A program made the translations under genes and the position numbers. A stretch of DNA of 64,000 nt from Flaccisagitta enflata (lineage: Eukaryota; Chaetognatha; Sagittoidea; Aphragmophora): assembly GCA_965153355.1 (NCBI GenBank), contig OZ231127.1, positions 15,748,001-15,812,000 on the forward strand. The letters are read 5' to 3'. Of this stretch, positions 46,428 through 58,041 are shown in pieces; position 1 is the stretch's first letter; each line of letters opens with the position of its first letter. The notes beneath the pieces are model-generated. The model was not told the origin of the DNA. It saw nothing but the letters and a program-made list of their open reading frames with translations, and did no database searches.

Positions 46428-46603
46428 CAAGGCCAACACCCTACAGTCGCGTGCGGTTGTAAATTGTCTTAAAATAACTTATAATGACTTAAAATGACGT
46501 AAAACGACGTAAAACGACAACAAAAAGCTAAGCGTGACGGACCGACCAATGGACCAACGGATGGACAGAGCGGGTCATAGAGTCGCGTGCACGCGACTAA
46601 AAA
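46428..46603 (+). repeat. Family H element
   Basis: CCAAGGCCAACACCCTACAGTCGCGTGCGG, AATGACGTAAAACGACGTAA, GACCGACCAATGGACC, and AGTCGCG-TG-CACGCGACTAAAAA. Confidence 0.75.
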
Positions 46604-47800
46604 AGAGCAAGAAAGAAAAATTGGTTGAAAAGGCATTGCGAGTGTGGTTGGATAACATAGTCATGGATATATGATACAACTTTGTCATCGTCTGTTTGTG
46701 TAATACATGACTTAAAACAAAAACCTATAATAGTAAGCTCATAAAAAGCGGATTTGTCTGGCTTGAAACAAAATTGAAAGAATTAAGTTTTCTGGTGAAC
46801 TTTATGGTGAGATTTACTTTGCTATACCAGTCTTGATTTCAAACTCTGAGCTAAGCGCACGCGCGCAGTATGCAACTTTTTTCGAAATGGCTTTCATTTC
46901 AAAATCTGAAAAAAAAACGGGAATAGGAGACTTTCGTCAAACGAGTTCTCGTCACGTGATTCCTCCAGTCATTAGCATACAAATGTGCCCATTAAAAAAA
47001 AGACAAAAACAATATGAAATAAATTGTTTGTTCGTGCCGTGGAAACAAAATGAAAGCACGCCACAACGATGAGTTTTTGCTAGGACCCTGGCATGGTGTT
47101 CTACTGAAATTATAGTTGAAGGATCAAAATCTAGATGTGCTGATAATCTTGGAGCCTGGGAGGTTGAGAATGGTAACTGAATGGTAACTGAATGTTAACT
47201 GAATGGTAAATGAATGGTAACTGAATGGTAACTGATAATTATGGAATCATATGCGTATTTCCTGCAAACGATGAGATAGAGGTGACTTGAAATACGGTTG
47301 AACCGTTTATGGCGTTCTTGGTGGATGTCAAGAGACTAATAAAGTTGATTTGTTAAAGACGGATTTCTGCTTGTGCCAACAAAAAAAAAAACAAAAAAAA
47401 ACAAAAAACAAAACAAAACAAACAAACAAAAAACAAAAAAACAAAAAATGTCACTCTAACATTTAATTCAATTTGCTTTACAGTTGTTTATACACTAGCA
47501 AATGTGAATAATCTTGAGTCAGTAGCTCAATTGGTTTAAGCGCAGCACCCTTCTAGAATTAGCACTTGTTTTCAAGCGTGTTTATTTCTAAAAGTTAGAT
47601 AACAAAATCAAGCCTGACTGGAACAAAAATTCGCCTAAAACAGTTTAAAATTATTGGTCCCTTGACCTCAACCTCAACCTCCACCTCATTTCAAGATAGA
47701 GCGATATCATCTTTCTGACTCTATCCCTTCCATCCTGTTTTTGGCCAAGTATCTTCATTCACCTCTTTACCAATTCGCCCTTACTGGGGAAATACGCAAA
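46604..47800. other. No gene recognised
   Basis: AT-rich DNA with (TGGTAACTGAA)n at 47172-47232 and an A/C-rich tract at 47380-47450. A stretch near 47520-47560 (TAGCTCAATTGG) resembles a tRNA box A but lacks a box B. Confidence 0.5.
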
Positions 47801-47802
47801 TT

Positions 47803-48619
<817 letters not shown>

Positions 48620-49034
48620 ACAGTCTATGGACAAAACGAGGAGAGTAGATTTTGCTGATCACCGGTATGATGCTAAGGACTGAAAGAATTAATGGAAGAA
48701 CAATTACTACCTGTAGTAATTGTTCAAAATGTAGGCTTGTAATTACCTCATAGAAAATGACTGAAGACTCAAAGAAACTATTGCAAGAACGATTACTACA
48801 GGTAGTAATCGTTCTTCAGTTAGTTTCTTTCAGTCCTAAGTAATTTTTTTTGAGGTAATTACAAACCTATATTTTGAACGATTACTACAGATAGTAATCG
48901 TTTTTCCTTTAATTCTTTCAGTCTTTAGTAAATTTCTATGCGGTAATTACAAACCTACATTTTAAAATCAACTATGCCTAAGCGTTATAACGGTGATCAG
49001 CAAAATCTACTCTCCTCGTTTTGTCTATAGACTG
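48620..49034. mobile_element. Fold-back element with three internal 24-bp palindromes
   Basis: The arms CAGTCTATGGACAAAACGAG (left) and CTCGTTTTGTCTATAGACTG (right) run on for about 45 bp. Inside, near 48700, 48789 and 48878, stand three near-identical palindromes of the type CGATTACTACAGGTAGTAATCG, each followed by or joined to GTAATTACAAACCTA-like DNA in alternating orientation. Non-coding. Confidence 0.8.
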
Positions 49035-49169
49035 TAGATGCACAAAAAAGCAATTTCATCCTTGTTGATGGAAAATTATCAGTAATACTCCGTCTCATTC
49101 ATAACATCACTTTTGGTGCAAAAGCTTTCAAAGTGGAGGAATGGATTTAGCTAATTGTAAAATGTTTAG

Positions 49170-49251
<82 letters not shown>

Positions 49252-49327
49252 CATCATCATCATCATCATCGTCGTCGTCATCGTCGTCGTTGTGGTCGTC
49301 GTAGTCATCATCATTATCATCATCATC
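49170..49327. repeat. (CAT)n / (CGT)n microsatellite
   Basis: About 100 bp of CAT followed by TCGTCG variants. The poly-His and poly-Asp frames are artefacts. Confidence 0.95.
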
Positions 49328-49698
49328 TAATTGACTCAATTTCTTCAAACATTCAGCACCTGTTTGACAATCAATGAAAATGCAACAATTCAAGTATAAC
49401 CATGAAAAGCAAAATTGTAAAAAATCTTAATAAAGAGAAATTAAAGACAATATTGAGAGACTGGCCGGCGGACCGACGTGGTAGAGTGTGTGCTATCTCA
49501 GCATCAATTATATCAACTGGTTGATAAAAGATGGCATTATGGCTTATTGAATAAAAGATAAAGGGGTAAATATCGATATCATGATATGGTATTTCATACA
49601 TATTAGCTTGCTATCAATATTTCAGCAATATTCCATATCAACAACTCAACACAAAGTAACAGTATTTATATTAAAGAAATGACAATTGTTTGCTTTTT
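49328..49698. other. No gene recognised
   Basis: AT-rich DNA with a small family H-like remnant (GACTGGCCGGCGGACCGACG near 49459). Confidence 0.4.
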
Positions 49699-50175
49699 GG
49701 GCAGCGGCCCCGAAGGGGCCCATGACCTATGCTTTCACACATAGTAGTAACTAGTCAGTGAGGGCTCACAAGGCTCTCTTCCATATGTTTCAGTGTGGGT
49801 ATAGTGAGGGATATTGTTCCACCTGTCATAGGGGGAATTTCTCCTCCTTCTCCTTCTCCTAACCTCGAGGCCCATGTCCTAGCCTCAAGGCTCAAATCCC
49901 AGCCTCTAGGGTCAAATCAAAGCCTCGAGGCTCAAATCACAGCCTCAAGGCTCAAATCATAAACTCATGGTTCAAATCACAGCATTGATGTTCAAATCTC
50001 AGCCTAAAGGCTAAAATCAAGTTATTTATGCTCAAATTCAAGCCTAGAGCTTCAAAACTTACTAAGCAAAGGTCATCGGCCCCTTTGGGGCCGCTGCCCC
50101 TCTTACCATCACACACCCACATTTACTCACATAGGGGCAACGGGTACCGCTGACCATCTGACGCTTTTGCGACTA
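49699..50175 (+). repeat. Family G element, full copy with hairpins at both ends
   Basis: It starts GGGCAGCGGCCCCGAAGGGG and CCATGACCTATGC. A reversed R2 piece lies at 49747-49832. Next come a CTCCTTCTCCTTCTCC tract and about nine GGCTCAAATCACAGCCTC units. It then has GGTCATCGGCCCCTTTGGGG-CCGCTGCCCC, the inverted left end, followed by CACATAGGGGCAACGGGTAC and CATCTGACGCTTTTGCGAC. Confidence 0.85.
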
Positions 50176-50934
50176 CTATTAGTACATCTAATTGGAGCCC
50201 TCCAATATGGAAACGATTTGGGAACAGAGCTCTCAAAATCGAGCTGCTGCAGACAAAGGCGTCCGTATTCTTATTTCTGGGATAATAGAATTGCGTAAAA
50301 GCAATCTGCTATGAAAGCCATTATCATTGTTGTTATTGAGAGTCACTTTGCCTGCCTTCATTCGCGCATGAGATTTCATTTCGCATGGCTTCCTTTTATT
50401 CTCCTGTTGTCAATTTTTTTTCTATTGTGCCATGATAAATCGTTATCATATCTGTTTTCATTTGGCCTGGCTTTCAGATCAGTCTTCTATAAATAGGTCG
50501 AAAACCCTTCGCAGTGCGCAAGCTGCGCTGCTTATTGAGACTGTGAAGGAAAAGTTGGATTTTTTCATTTCAATTTTCAACGGCTACTTTTAGTATGCTC
50601 AAATTATGGCCGTTATGCCATTATCAGGTCCATAACGGGGCAAATTTGTTTACTTCTCACTTATATTACTCCTATATCATTGGGAAAAAAGTCGAAGTCA
50701 GTCTTCAACTTCTTGACATATTCAAGAGAAACATGGATTTCATTTTCTTATGCGAAAGTTGGGCATCTCATTGGTCCCTCAAACAAAAATCATTTGGGGC
50801 CAAGCAGAATGTTCTATGACAAATATTTTTCGAGTTATGAATTTTTAAAGATATTTCCACAAAAAATTCTGATTGGATTTTTTTTCTCATGATTGTGAGT
50901 AGGAATAATGAAGAAGTGTATTATGTTTGTTTGG
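50176..50934. other. No gene recognised
   Basis: AT-rich DNA. Frames at 50311-50496 and 50595-50892 are short, hydrophobic or mixed, and lack a domain or splice support. Confidence 0.4.
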
Positions 50935-51370
50935 GCATGCAAATACAAAAAACATGTTAATGAACATAGCTGCTCATCTGTGAGGGTGTTTTTGAGCATT
51001 CTGGCTCAATTTACTCATTAAGCTCAGTCTTTTTTTTTCCTGATTTTAAATGCGATAAATGAATGAATATTCTGATACATGTTTTAGCAAGCAAATCCAA
51101 GAAAAGATGTCAATGAGCATAGCTGCTTATTTGTGAGGGTGTTTCTAAGTATTCTAGCTTATTTAGCTCATTTAGCTTGGCCTTTTTTTCTGATTTTGAT
51201 AGGGATAGATTAATAAATGTTTTGATGTAAGCATGCAAATATAAGAAAGCATGTCAGTGAGCATAGCTGGTTGTCTGGTTGCGTGATTTTTAGTATTTTA
51301 GCTCATCTAGCTCATTTCACTTGGTCCTATTTTTCTCTGATTTTCAGTGCAATCAATACATACAATTGCT
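50935..51370. repeat. Three tandem units of about 148 bp
   Basis: Units start near 50935, 51087 and 51231 and share GCATGCAAATA, ATGTCAATGAGCATAGCTG, GTGAGGGTGTTT and TAGCTCATTTAGCTTGG. They are diverged by perhaps one base in five. Confidence 0.7.
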
Positions 51371-51589
51371 CTTGATTTGATCTAACAAGTAAAAAAATGC
51401 AGTAAATGAAGACAAATGCTTGGTGAAAAGTGACCAATGCTTATGACTTTTTTCCTCACGGCGATAGTCACCATTACTGGTAATTTACTGTTGTTTAGTA
51501 TAACTAACAACTGTCTCACAATTATTGAAAATGCAACCCTAAAATACAAATAAATCATTTTAAGATAAAAGCTGGTACTGCAGCTGAGT

Positions 51590-52332
51590 TTCCTACGATT
51601 CTAAGAAACGTAGGAATCTGGGTTAGAAGCTTAGGACTAAGTTTCTAACCAACTTTACAATGGAAGTGAGTTTTTCTCATTTTAATCCAGAAAGCGCCCT
51701 TTCAATTTTCAATTTTTGGTGGTTACTAACCCAACGAGAAGAAAACATCCTGCTGCCATAGAATATTGACGTCCGCCCTCTACTCTAAGTTAGTGGTGGA
51801 AAAAGTGAAAGAAAAATTTCAACCTAGGTTTCTTACGTTTCTAGGTTTTCTTAGAAGATTTTGCATAGGTTTCTTAGAATTCTAGGTTTTCCAAGATTAA
51901 CAATGTCAGCGAAAATGAAAATCCTTTCTAACAAAAAAGTGAATCAACCAATAAAAGGAGCAATAGATGTACAAGGAAGAAAAAATTTCTATTCTTGCTG
52001 ATATAGTAAATCCTTGGAAATCTACAAATTCTAAGAAACATAAGCAACATTTTCTAGAAAACCTAGAAACCTAAGAAACGTAGGTAGGATTTTTTCATTC
52101 ACATTTTTTATCTATTTACAGCGGAGTGGCGATGCTATTCTTTTATGGCATCTGGATGTTGTGCCATCATGGACAATCATCCAAGAAAGGAGAAAAATCA
52201 AAGCAGCGCTTTTTGGGTTATAATGAAAAGACTCACTTTCCCTTTGTAAAATCAGCTAGGAAACCTAGAAACGTAAGCTTTCTAACCCAGAATTCTAGGT
52301 TTCTTAGAATCGTAGGATACCCAGCTGTATGA
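51590..52332. mobile_element. Fold-back element with CTAAGAAACGTAGG repeats
   Basis: The left end GTTTCCTACGATTCTAAGAA and right end TTCTTAGAATCGTAGGATAC are inverted, followed by ATCTGGGTTAGAAGCTTA pairing TAAGCTTTCTAACCCAGA. Inside, further copies of the motif lie at 51828-51890 and 52025-52090, again inverted to each other. The short frame at 52126-52332 has no domain. Confidence 0.75.
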
Positions 52333-52366
52333 TCGGTTAAATTACGTTACATTAAAGAATAAAAGC

Positions 52367-52367
<1 letters not shown>

Positions 52368-52401
<34 letters not shown>

Positions 52402-52458
52402 CGTGATGCTGGAGATGCGGAAAATGGCGATGATGATGACCATGAAGATGATGATGAA

Positions 52459-52502
<44 letters not shown>
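52368..52502. repeat. (GAT)n microsatellite
   Basis: Two GAT blocks separated by about 40 bp. Confidence 0.95.
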
Positions 52503-52503
<1 letters not shown>

Positions 52504-53674
52504 ACCATTGACAAATATCAATTGATATAAGAACTTAATGTTTCTAAAAAAAATACTAAAAATGTATACCTTAGTACCGTTTTTATAGCAAAAATAACCA
52601 TTTTTAGCACCAAAAACCGATTCTAATTTTTTTGGCCCAGGTTTGGCCAAAATGAACATGATATTCTGATTCTACATCCTTTTTAGGACCCCTCTGTAAA
52701 AAAATTGGAAGCGGTATATTTTTTTTTTTTTTTTTAGATATTTTCAACGGGGGATCCTGACCGAAACATTGTCTCTACAAAGAAACGATCATAAATCTTC
52801 GGAATTGGCTGGAAATATTTTTTTTTCAATTTACAAATGTGTAGTAAACGATCTAAGGGTATGTCAAAGTAACAATTTTTGGGTATTTCAATCTTTGAAG
52901 TTCTATAAAATCTAAATGCAAAAACTTATTGACACGCCAATTGCACCACTGGTTAGCTCCTGAGCAGTACTTTATTTTGCTCATGGATTTTAAGTCTTTT
53001 TATGAATTGGAAGTGGCCTAATTTTTCATCCAAAATTGACCAATTTGCAAAAAAATCAACTTTTTTGCACCTGCTTCTACAGTCTCTAAAATTTTTGGGG
53101 GGCAATATCGATCAAAAATTTTTTTACCATCAGCTAGAACAGGAAAAACTCTTCAATTTGATCACCAATTTTATGCAGATTGGTCCATCCAAAGCTGCAA
53201 AATATTGAAATTTGTGAAAAATGTCAAAATTGCCACTGAAATTGAAGCCGCAATTTTCCCATCAAACCCTTTCATCTTTGAAATGCTCTCAAATCAAAAC
53301 GAAAAATGATAGAAACATGCGGATTGCACCACTAGTGAGATCTTGAGCTCTAGTTTTATAATCTCATGGATTTTAAGGGCACAGATTTCTAGGCTAAGTG
53401 GCTTGGTGGCAGCCAAAATGACCTAAATTTGACATTTTACAACACCATCAGAGATTATGATCAATCAAATCAGCACCTCTAAATCACGGAGAAAAGTCAA
53501 ATAGCGAGTAGTTTTCAACAGTATAGACATAGTCTGTTTAAAAAAGCTGCAGGCTGGGGTGTACAATTGATTTGATGCAAAAACCGTCGAGCAACTCCCA
53601 TATCACAAACAATTATCTGTTGGTTGTTTTAATTTTTTGAGGTTTTACTTTTCTTGGTGGTATTGCACATGGAC
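52503..53674. other. Presumed 3' flank of the receptor-like gene; diverged direct repeat
   Basis: A stretch of about 110 bp around ATTGCACCACTGGTTAGCTC … CTCATGGATTTTAAG (52885-52993) recurs near 53270-53378. No coding frame is supported. Confidence 0.5.
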
Positions 53675-53822
53675 TTATCTATTCGAGGAGAGTGGCTGCA
53701 ATTGATTCATGCTGCCAGTTGCTTTTTGGATGATATGTTTTACTGCCTTTTGAACTTCTGAGCTCATTGCTACTCCAAAGACGGCTATAGCAGCTGTAAT
53801 GACAAACAGTCCTTCCACGTTG
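53675..53822 (-). CDS. Last exon of an ionotropic-glutamate-receptor-like gene
   Basis: On the minus strand the exon starts after the acceptor TCTTAATTACAG and runs to the stop at 53675. It enters in phase 2, so the previous exon's GG plus C gives Gly. It reads NVEGLFVITAAIAVFGVAM, then SSEVQKAVKHIIQKATGS and a short polar tail. The hydrophobic stretch of about 17 residues after N-V-E-G matches the place and form of the M4 helix, which follows the ligand-binding lobe in ionotropic glutamate receptors. An acceptor 51 bases upstream (AAAATAAG) would also keep frame and add WKPFFGQNFNLNYS; the M4 spacing favours the chosen site. Confidence 0.6.
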
Positions 53823-53951
53823 CTGTAATTAAGATTGAAATTTTGCCCAAAAAATGGTTTCCAACTTATTTTAGACATGTAAGACAATTTTTCACAAACA
53901 TTTCACAAGAAAAAACCTACAATCTAAAGATGAATTACATTAAGTATTTAC

Positions 53952-54311
53952 CCGAAATCAACCTTTGACAAATTACTCAATGGTTTTATCTTGGGACACG
54001 TCTTTGTGTGGGTATCAATGATGTTTTGTATTCTGCCATCTGCAAGATATTGACGGATTTTCATGGAAATGTTGGTCAGTAATGGGTGATCTTTTCTCAA
54101 AACCAAGCCGAGGTACCCAGATGTTAGATGATCAAATCTTTCCACCTTTAGGTCGCAACTACCATCCATGATTCTTTCCATTAGATCGGTATTTAAGTGA
54201 ACAGCATCTCCTCTTTTTAAAAACTTCAAAACATCCGAGTGTTTGTTCCAAAACCAATCGTTTCTCAAAATTTCATGATAGGTCTTGTTGAACTGAGTTT
54301 GGAAGATTTCC
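53952..54311 (-). CDS. Ligand-binding (S2) exon of an ionotropic-glutamate-receptor-like gene
   Basis: The acceptor TTTTTCTTTTTGAAG precedes 54311; the donor TTCGG|GTAAAT begins at 53951. Entering in phase 2 it encodes about 119 residues. The pattern fits the second half of the receptor ligand-binding domain. GDAVHLNTDLMERIMDGSCD corresponds to the region before the conserved Cys, and TSGYLGLVLRKDHPLLTNIS corresponds to the G-Y-G-I-A-x-x-x-G-S-P-L segment. ISMKIRQYLADGRIQNII matches the last helix, followed by a Cys that could pair with the earlier one. Divergence from classical NMDA/AMPA receptors suggests an IR-type chemosensory or variant receptor. The S1, M1-M3 and amino-terminal parts are not found nearby, so the gene is either incomplete here or has distant 5' exons. 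Confidence 0.7.
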
Positions 54312-55216
54312 CTTCAAAAAGAAAAAGTCGCAAAAGTATTAGATAGTCAGCGGTACCCCATACTGGAATTAATCTATTTCTTTATCAAAACAGTTTCTTT
54401 TGCTTAATCATAAGGATCCTACATTCTTATGAAAACTGATGAGAAATCAAGGGAGTTGGGAGTTGGGGTTATGTGGTTCCTTTGATTTGAAATTGGTTTT
54501 TGCCTCTCCGCTTAAGCTTGAGAAAAAAAATTCTAAAGACTATTTTTTTCCAAAATCAATGAAAGAGGGTTTTTAGGCTCTCCCAGCAGTGCTCTTTTTT
54601 AAACATTTTTTTTCTATTGTTCATTTATTCATTTTTGTATTGATTTCATATGAAAGAGAAAAAGAATGAGACAAGTTAATGATTTGCGCATATGGATAAA
54701 TTAGAGCAGAACCTGAAACTTTTCTTTTGTGTTTTATTACAGGCTTGAATTGGGCTACATGCTAATTTGAACAGGGCTACATACTATTTTAAACGGGGCT
54801 ATATGCCAATTGTTAGTATAACCGGATTAGATTGTGTTAGACTAAATCAGGAGCGGCTTGGATTTTAAGTTCAAAATGAAAATTATTCATGATATCACAC
54901 ACTGTTTGGTGAGTCTGAGATCTCCGGTGAATATGTGGTAGATTGAGGGTCGCCCCCTATTTCGAGATCAAGTCAGACATGAACAAATACATGAGAATGT
55001 TGTGTAAGTGGACTAGTTTGAGGTGACTAGATTATAGATCGCCTTCTATTTTACATAAATAAATAGATGAGATCGTCGTGTGTGTAGACTAGATTGAAAT
55101 GACTAGATTAAAAGTCAAAATCAGCCCCCTAGAAAGAAATGACTAGATTGAAGACTAAAATCGTTTTTGAGGGTAGACTAGATACATGGATGCCCCAACC
55201 TCAATCTATGTTGGAT
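54312..55216. other. Presumed intron of the receptor-like gene
   Basis: AT-rich DNA with repeated GACTAGATTGAAATGACTAG-like units at 55005-55190. No other exon is recognised. Confidence 0.4.
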
Positions 55217-55692
55217 AAGATGGTATGAGGGGCAGTAGCCCCAAAAGACTTATGACCTATGCTTAAGTTCATAAAGGAATTATAGAGCATTTTATGATCT
55301 ATGGCATTTATTTGGACCACAAGATTGAGATTTGGGCCCTAAATGATTTTTGAGCCCCAAGGCTGTGATTTAGCTATAGGGCTGTGAATTGGGCTTCAAA
55401 GCTGGGATTTGGGCCTCAAGACTAGTCTTTGGGTCTTGAGACCCGGATTAGGGCTAGGATTTGACCCTCATGGCTACAATTTGAGCCATAGAGCTGGGAT
55501 TTGGGCCTTGAGCCTGGGATTTGGGCCTTGAAAGCCCTTGATGCTGGAATTTGGTTTCATGGCTGGGATTTGGGCTTCAAGGCTAGAATTTAAGTAGAGG
55601 GTGGGGGGCTTAGAAGAAGAAGGAAGGGAAATTTCTCCATGTGGGATAGCATAGGTCATTGGCCTCTTTGGGGCCGCTGCCCAAAAAAGTGC
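55217..55692 (-). repeat. Family G element within the presumed receptor intron
   Basis: The left end is GGGGCAGTAGCCCC with GACTTATGACCTATGCTT. About 14 units of GGGATTTGGGCCTTGAGGCT-like sequence follow. The right end GGTCATTGGCCTCTTTGGGGCC-GCTGCCC is the inverted counterpart. Confidence 0.75.
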
Positions 55693-55730
55693 AAACATTG
55701 AAGTTGCAAAAATATATATAATACAGTTAC

Positions 55731-55810
55731 CTAGTTTGATAATAGAATTTCATTGCGACTTTTGTATGTGAGCCAGTAGATATATACAGAACGATGGGAG
55801 CAATGACGAC
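55731..55810 (-). CDS. Weak candidate upstream exon of the receptor-like gene (M3 region?)
   Basis: On the minus strand, the acceptor CTCCAGTCTAG and donor CTAG|GTAACT bound 80 nt reading VVIAPIVLYISTGSHTKVAM then KFYYQT, leaving in phase 2 as the next exon needs. The block S-H-T-K-V-A-M-K-F-Y could be a degenerate form of the conserved S-Y-T-A-N-L-A-A-F-L at the end of M3. However, its first 17 bases coincide with the end of a fold-back arm (55798-56360), so the acceptor may be a product of the transposon. I hold this lightly. Confidence 0.3.
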
Positions 55811-56360
55811 CTAGACTGGAGGATTGATTTTTGGTATCTTAATTTTTTTTCAATCATAAGATATTTAAGATCTAGGCTAATTAAAGGTTGCTCCATTGAG
55901 TGAAAATATTTGCGTCTTTTAAACTTCAACTTGCGACTTGACCTCATCAAGACTTCATTTTTCAAAGTAACAACCTATCTCAATAGATTGGTTGGAAAAT
56001 TTTATACGGTTTTGAAAAAAAAATCAGCTCAATTGGTCTTTTTTTACAGGTTTTATGGTCATTTTGAATTTTGCCCAAAAACTAATTTGCATGAATTTTG
56101 TAAAACCTGAAAAAATGATCCGATTGAGCTGATTTTTTTCAGATCTATTTAGAATATTTTGCCTGATCTAATAAATAGGTTAGAACCTTGAAAAACGAAG
56201 TCTTGGTGAGGTCAAGTCACAAGTTGAAGTTTTAGAGACGCAAATGCATTCACTCAATAGAGCAACCTTTGATTAGCTTAGATTTCAAAATTTTATGAAA
56301 CAAATAGAACTAGAATACTTAAAATCTATCCTCCAGTGCATGTCGTCATTGCTCCCATTG
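55798..56360. mobile_element. Fold-back element with about 280-bp diverged arms
   Basis: GGGAGCAATGACGAC at the left end is inverted at 56343-56357 (GTCGTCATTGCTCCC). AGGTTGCTCCATTGAGTGAA and CTTGCGACTTGACCTCATCA also occur reversed in 56190-56280. The centre is near 56070-56100 (CAGGTTTTATGG … GTAAAACCTG). Non-coding. Confidence 0.8.
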
Positions 56361-56623
56361 TACCTTAACTATTTTCTAAAAAAAAAATAATTGATGAAGA
56401 CTTGCATCATTCAGTAAAACTTGATAGTTTTTGTCAATTGAACTCTATAACTCTATAATGAATGAAATTGATATTGTTACGTCTCGCTATAACGAAGCAA
56501 GAATAACAAAAACCCGCCTACGACGGATCTGAAACAGTGTCATTTCTTCATATTTTTCATGTTGGCAAAAACATAAATCCATTCCTTGACATCTGTTAAA
56601 TTGCGGGGTTCAAGTAGTCATAG
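56361..56623. other. No gene recognised
   Basis: AT-rich DNA, nothing recognisable. Confidence 0.4.
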
Positions 56624-56715
56624 CTTTTAGTCGTGAACTCGCCACTCTCTACGCTGTTGTGTAAGTCCATTGGTCTGTTGTTCTGTCGGTAGGTTGGTCT
56701 GTCCGTAACATTGCG
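56624..56715 (-). repeat. Degenerate family H end
   Basis: CTTTTAGTCGTGAACTCGCCACTCTCTACGCTG followed by GTTCTGTCGGTAGGTTGGTC. The stem is damaged. Confidence 0.5.
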
Positions 56716-57081
56716 GAAGTCTGGTTGTTTTTGTCTTCTTTTTAGTTATTATAGGTAATTATATATTAGTGAGTAGTGAGGTGAGGAGTAACCTATAAAT
56801 TGGAAAAGCCAAGGCACATCATGTCGTGGGAGACATGTTTGATGGTAACTGTAACAGTTTTAACCTTAAAAATATCATTTTTGGTTGTCGCATTTTGATT
56901 TGAAATGATCTATGCAGGCTCAGGGTTTCCTTGTAGTTATTTCTTTGTCGCTATCTTTGTCTCCCCTTTATTTTGTATGTCGCTATCTTTGTCTCTTTTT
57001 AGCGAATCTCCTCGAACCTCTATTATGGCTCTTGCCAATTACAGAAGAGAACTTGGGCACAAGTATGATGATTTGTTATGA

Positions 57082-57172
57082 TGGTGGTGGTGGTGGTAGT
57101 ACTGGTGGTGGTGGTGTTAGAGGACAAGGACGAGGACGAGAAGGAGGAGGAGGAGGAGGAGGAGGAGAAGAA
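57082..57172. repeat. (GGT)n and (GGA)n repeats
   Basis: GGTGGTGG units to about 57118, then GAGGAGGAGG to 57172. The Pro-rich minus-strand frame is an artefact. Confidence 0.9.
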
Positions 57173-57376
57173 GATTCTGTAAAGCTAATCATACTTTCAA
57201 ATTGCTTACTGAAGAGGTATATCATGCTTATTTTAAGGCGAAAACTATAATGAAATTCATATTGCAAGGTGATAAAGACTAGGAAGAGGAGGAGGCGGAG
57301 AAGGAGAAGGAGAGGGGAGAGATAGAAGAAGAGAAAAGTATATTGAAGTGATGCTAATGGTCTTGATTGACGTTTT

Positions 57377-57548
57377 TTGGGCAACGGCCCCAAACGGGTT
57401 AATGACCTATGCTTTCACACATATATGGGGGATTATTTCCTCCAGCGAACCCCCCTCCTCAAACCCCAGTGTGGAGGCCAAAATTCTAGCCTCAAGGCCC
57501 TAATCCCAGTCTCAAGGCCTAAATCCCAGCCTTGAGGCCCAAAATCCT
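57377..57548 (+). repeat. Family G element, cut at the duplication boundary
   Basis: It starts GGGCAACGGCCCCAAACGGG, has CTTTCACACATATATGGGGG and about four CTCAAGGCCTAAATCCCAGC units. It stops abruptly where the second copy of the duplication begins at 57549. Confidence 0.75.
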
Positions 57549-57625
57549 ACTTTTCATCATTCATTTTTGACTCAATTGTAACTTTTTTTTTCTTCTCCCT
57601 TTTCATCTCTTTTTCCATGCATCAG

Positions 57626-57699
57626 GAATTCACGCCAACAATTCTTCATCTACTTTTCATCTCCCACTTCATGGAAACTCTCCTGCCTGCTTCCCTGCA
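57626..57699 (+). CDS. Exon G, duplicate copy
   Basis: Same 74 nt as 39160-39233 with the same acceptor (ATGCATCAG) and donor start GTAAGA, followed by (GA)n with GACA interruptions. Because block G+H is not a multiple of three (190 nt), splicing from the first exon H (phase 2) straight into this exon (phase 1) would break the frame. Confidence 0.45.
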
Positions 57700-57702
<3 letters not shown>

Positions 57703-57779
<77 letters not shown>

Positions 57780-57819
57780 CAGACAGACAGACAGACAGAC
57801 AGACGAAGACAGAGCGAGA

Positions 57820-57881
<62 letters not shown>
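57703..57881. repeat. (GA)n / (GACA)n microsatellite
   Basis: GA arrays flank ACAGAC and AGACAGACAGAC units near 57760-57805; copy 1 has pure GA here. Confidence 0.95.
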
Positions 57882-57884
<3 letters not shown>

Positions 57885-58041
57885 AGACTTGACAAAGAGA
57901 CAGAATGATAGAATTACAGAAAGATAAAAACAGTTTACTCTTGCTTCATGTCAGTTAAATAATTTCGTGATGAGTTTTCATTTATTCAAGTCCGTTAATT
58001 ACTCAATTAGCTCCGCTTTCCGCTGAGCGTTTTTTGCAATT

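Noticed and set aside
47512-47590. tRNA gene candidate with box A-like TAGCTCAATTGG
   Set aside because: No box B, no acceptor-stem pairing and no anticodon arm could be found.
49141-49393. His-rich or Asp-rich metal-binding protein
   Set aside because: Translation of the (CAT)n microsatellite.
50935-51370. CRISPR-like regularly spaced repeats
   Set aside because: The units are contiguous and diverged, with no unique spacers. The surrounding DNA has spliced exons and animal-type repeats.
55474-55698. Small minus-strand ORF in a family G copy
   Set aside because: It follows the minisatellite unit, and similar frames appear in other copies with stops.
57076-57393. Pro-rich minus-strand ORF of 105 codons
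   Set aside because: It is the complement of (GGT)n and (GGA)n repeats, with no domain outside them.
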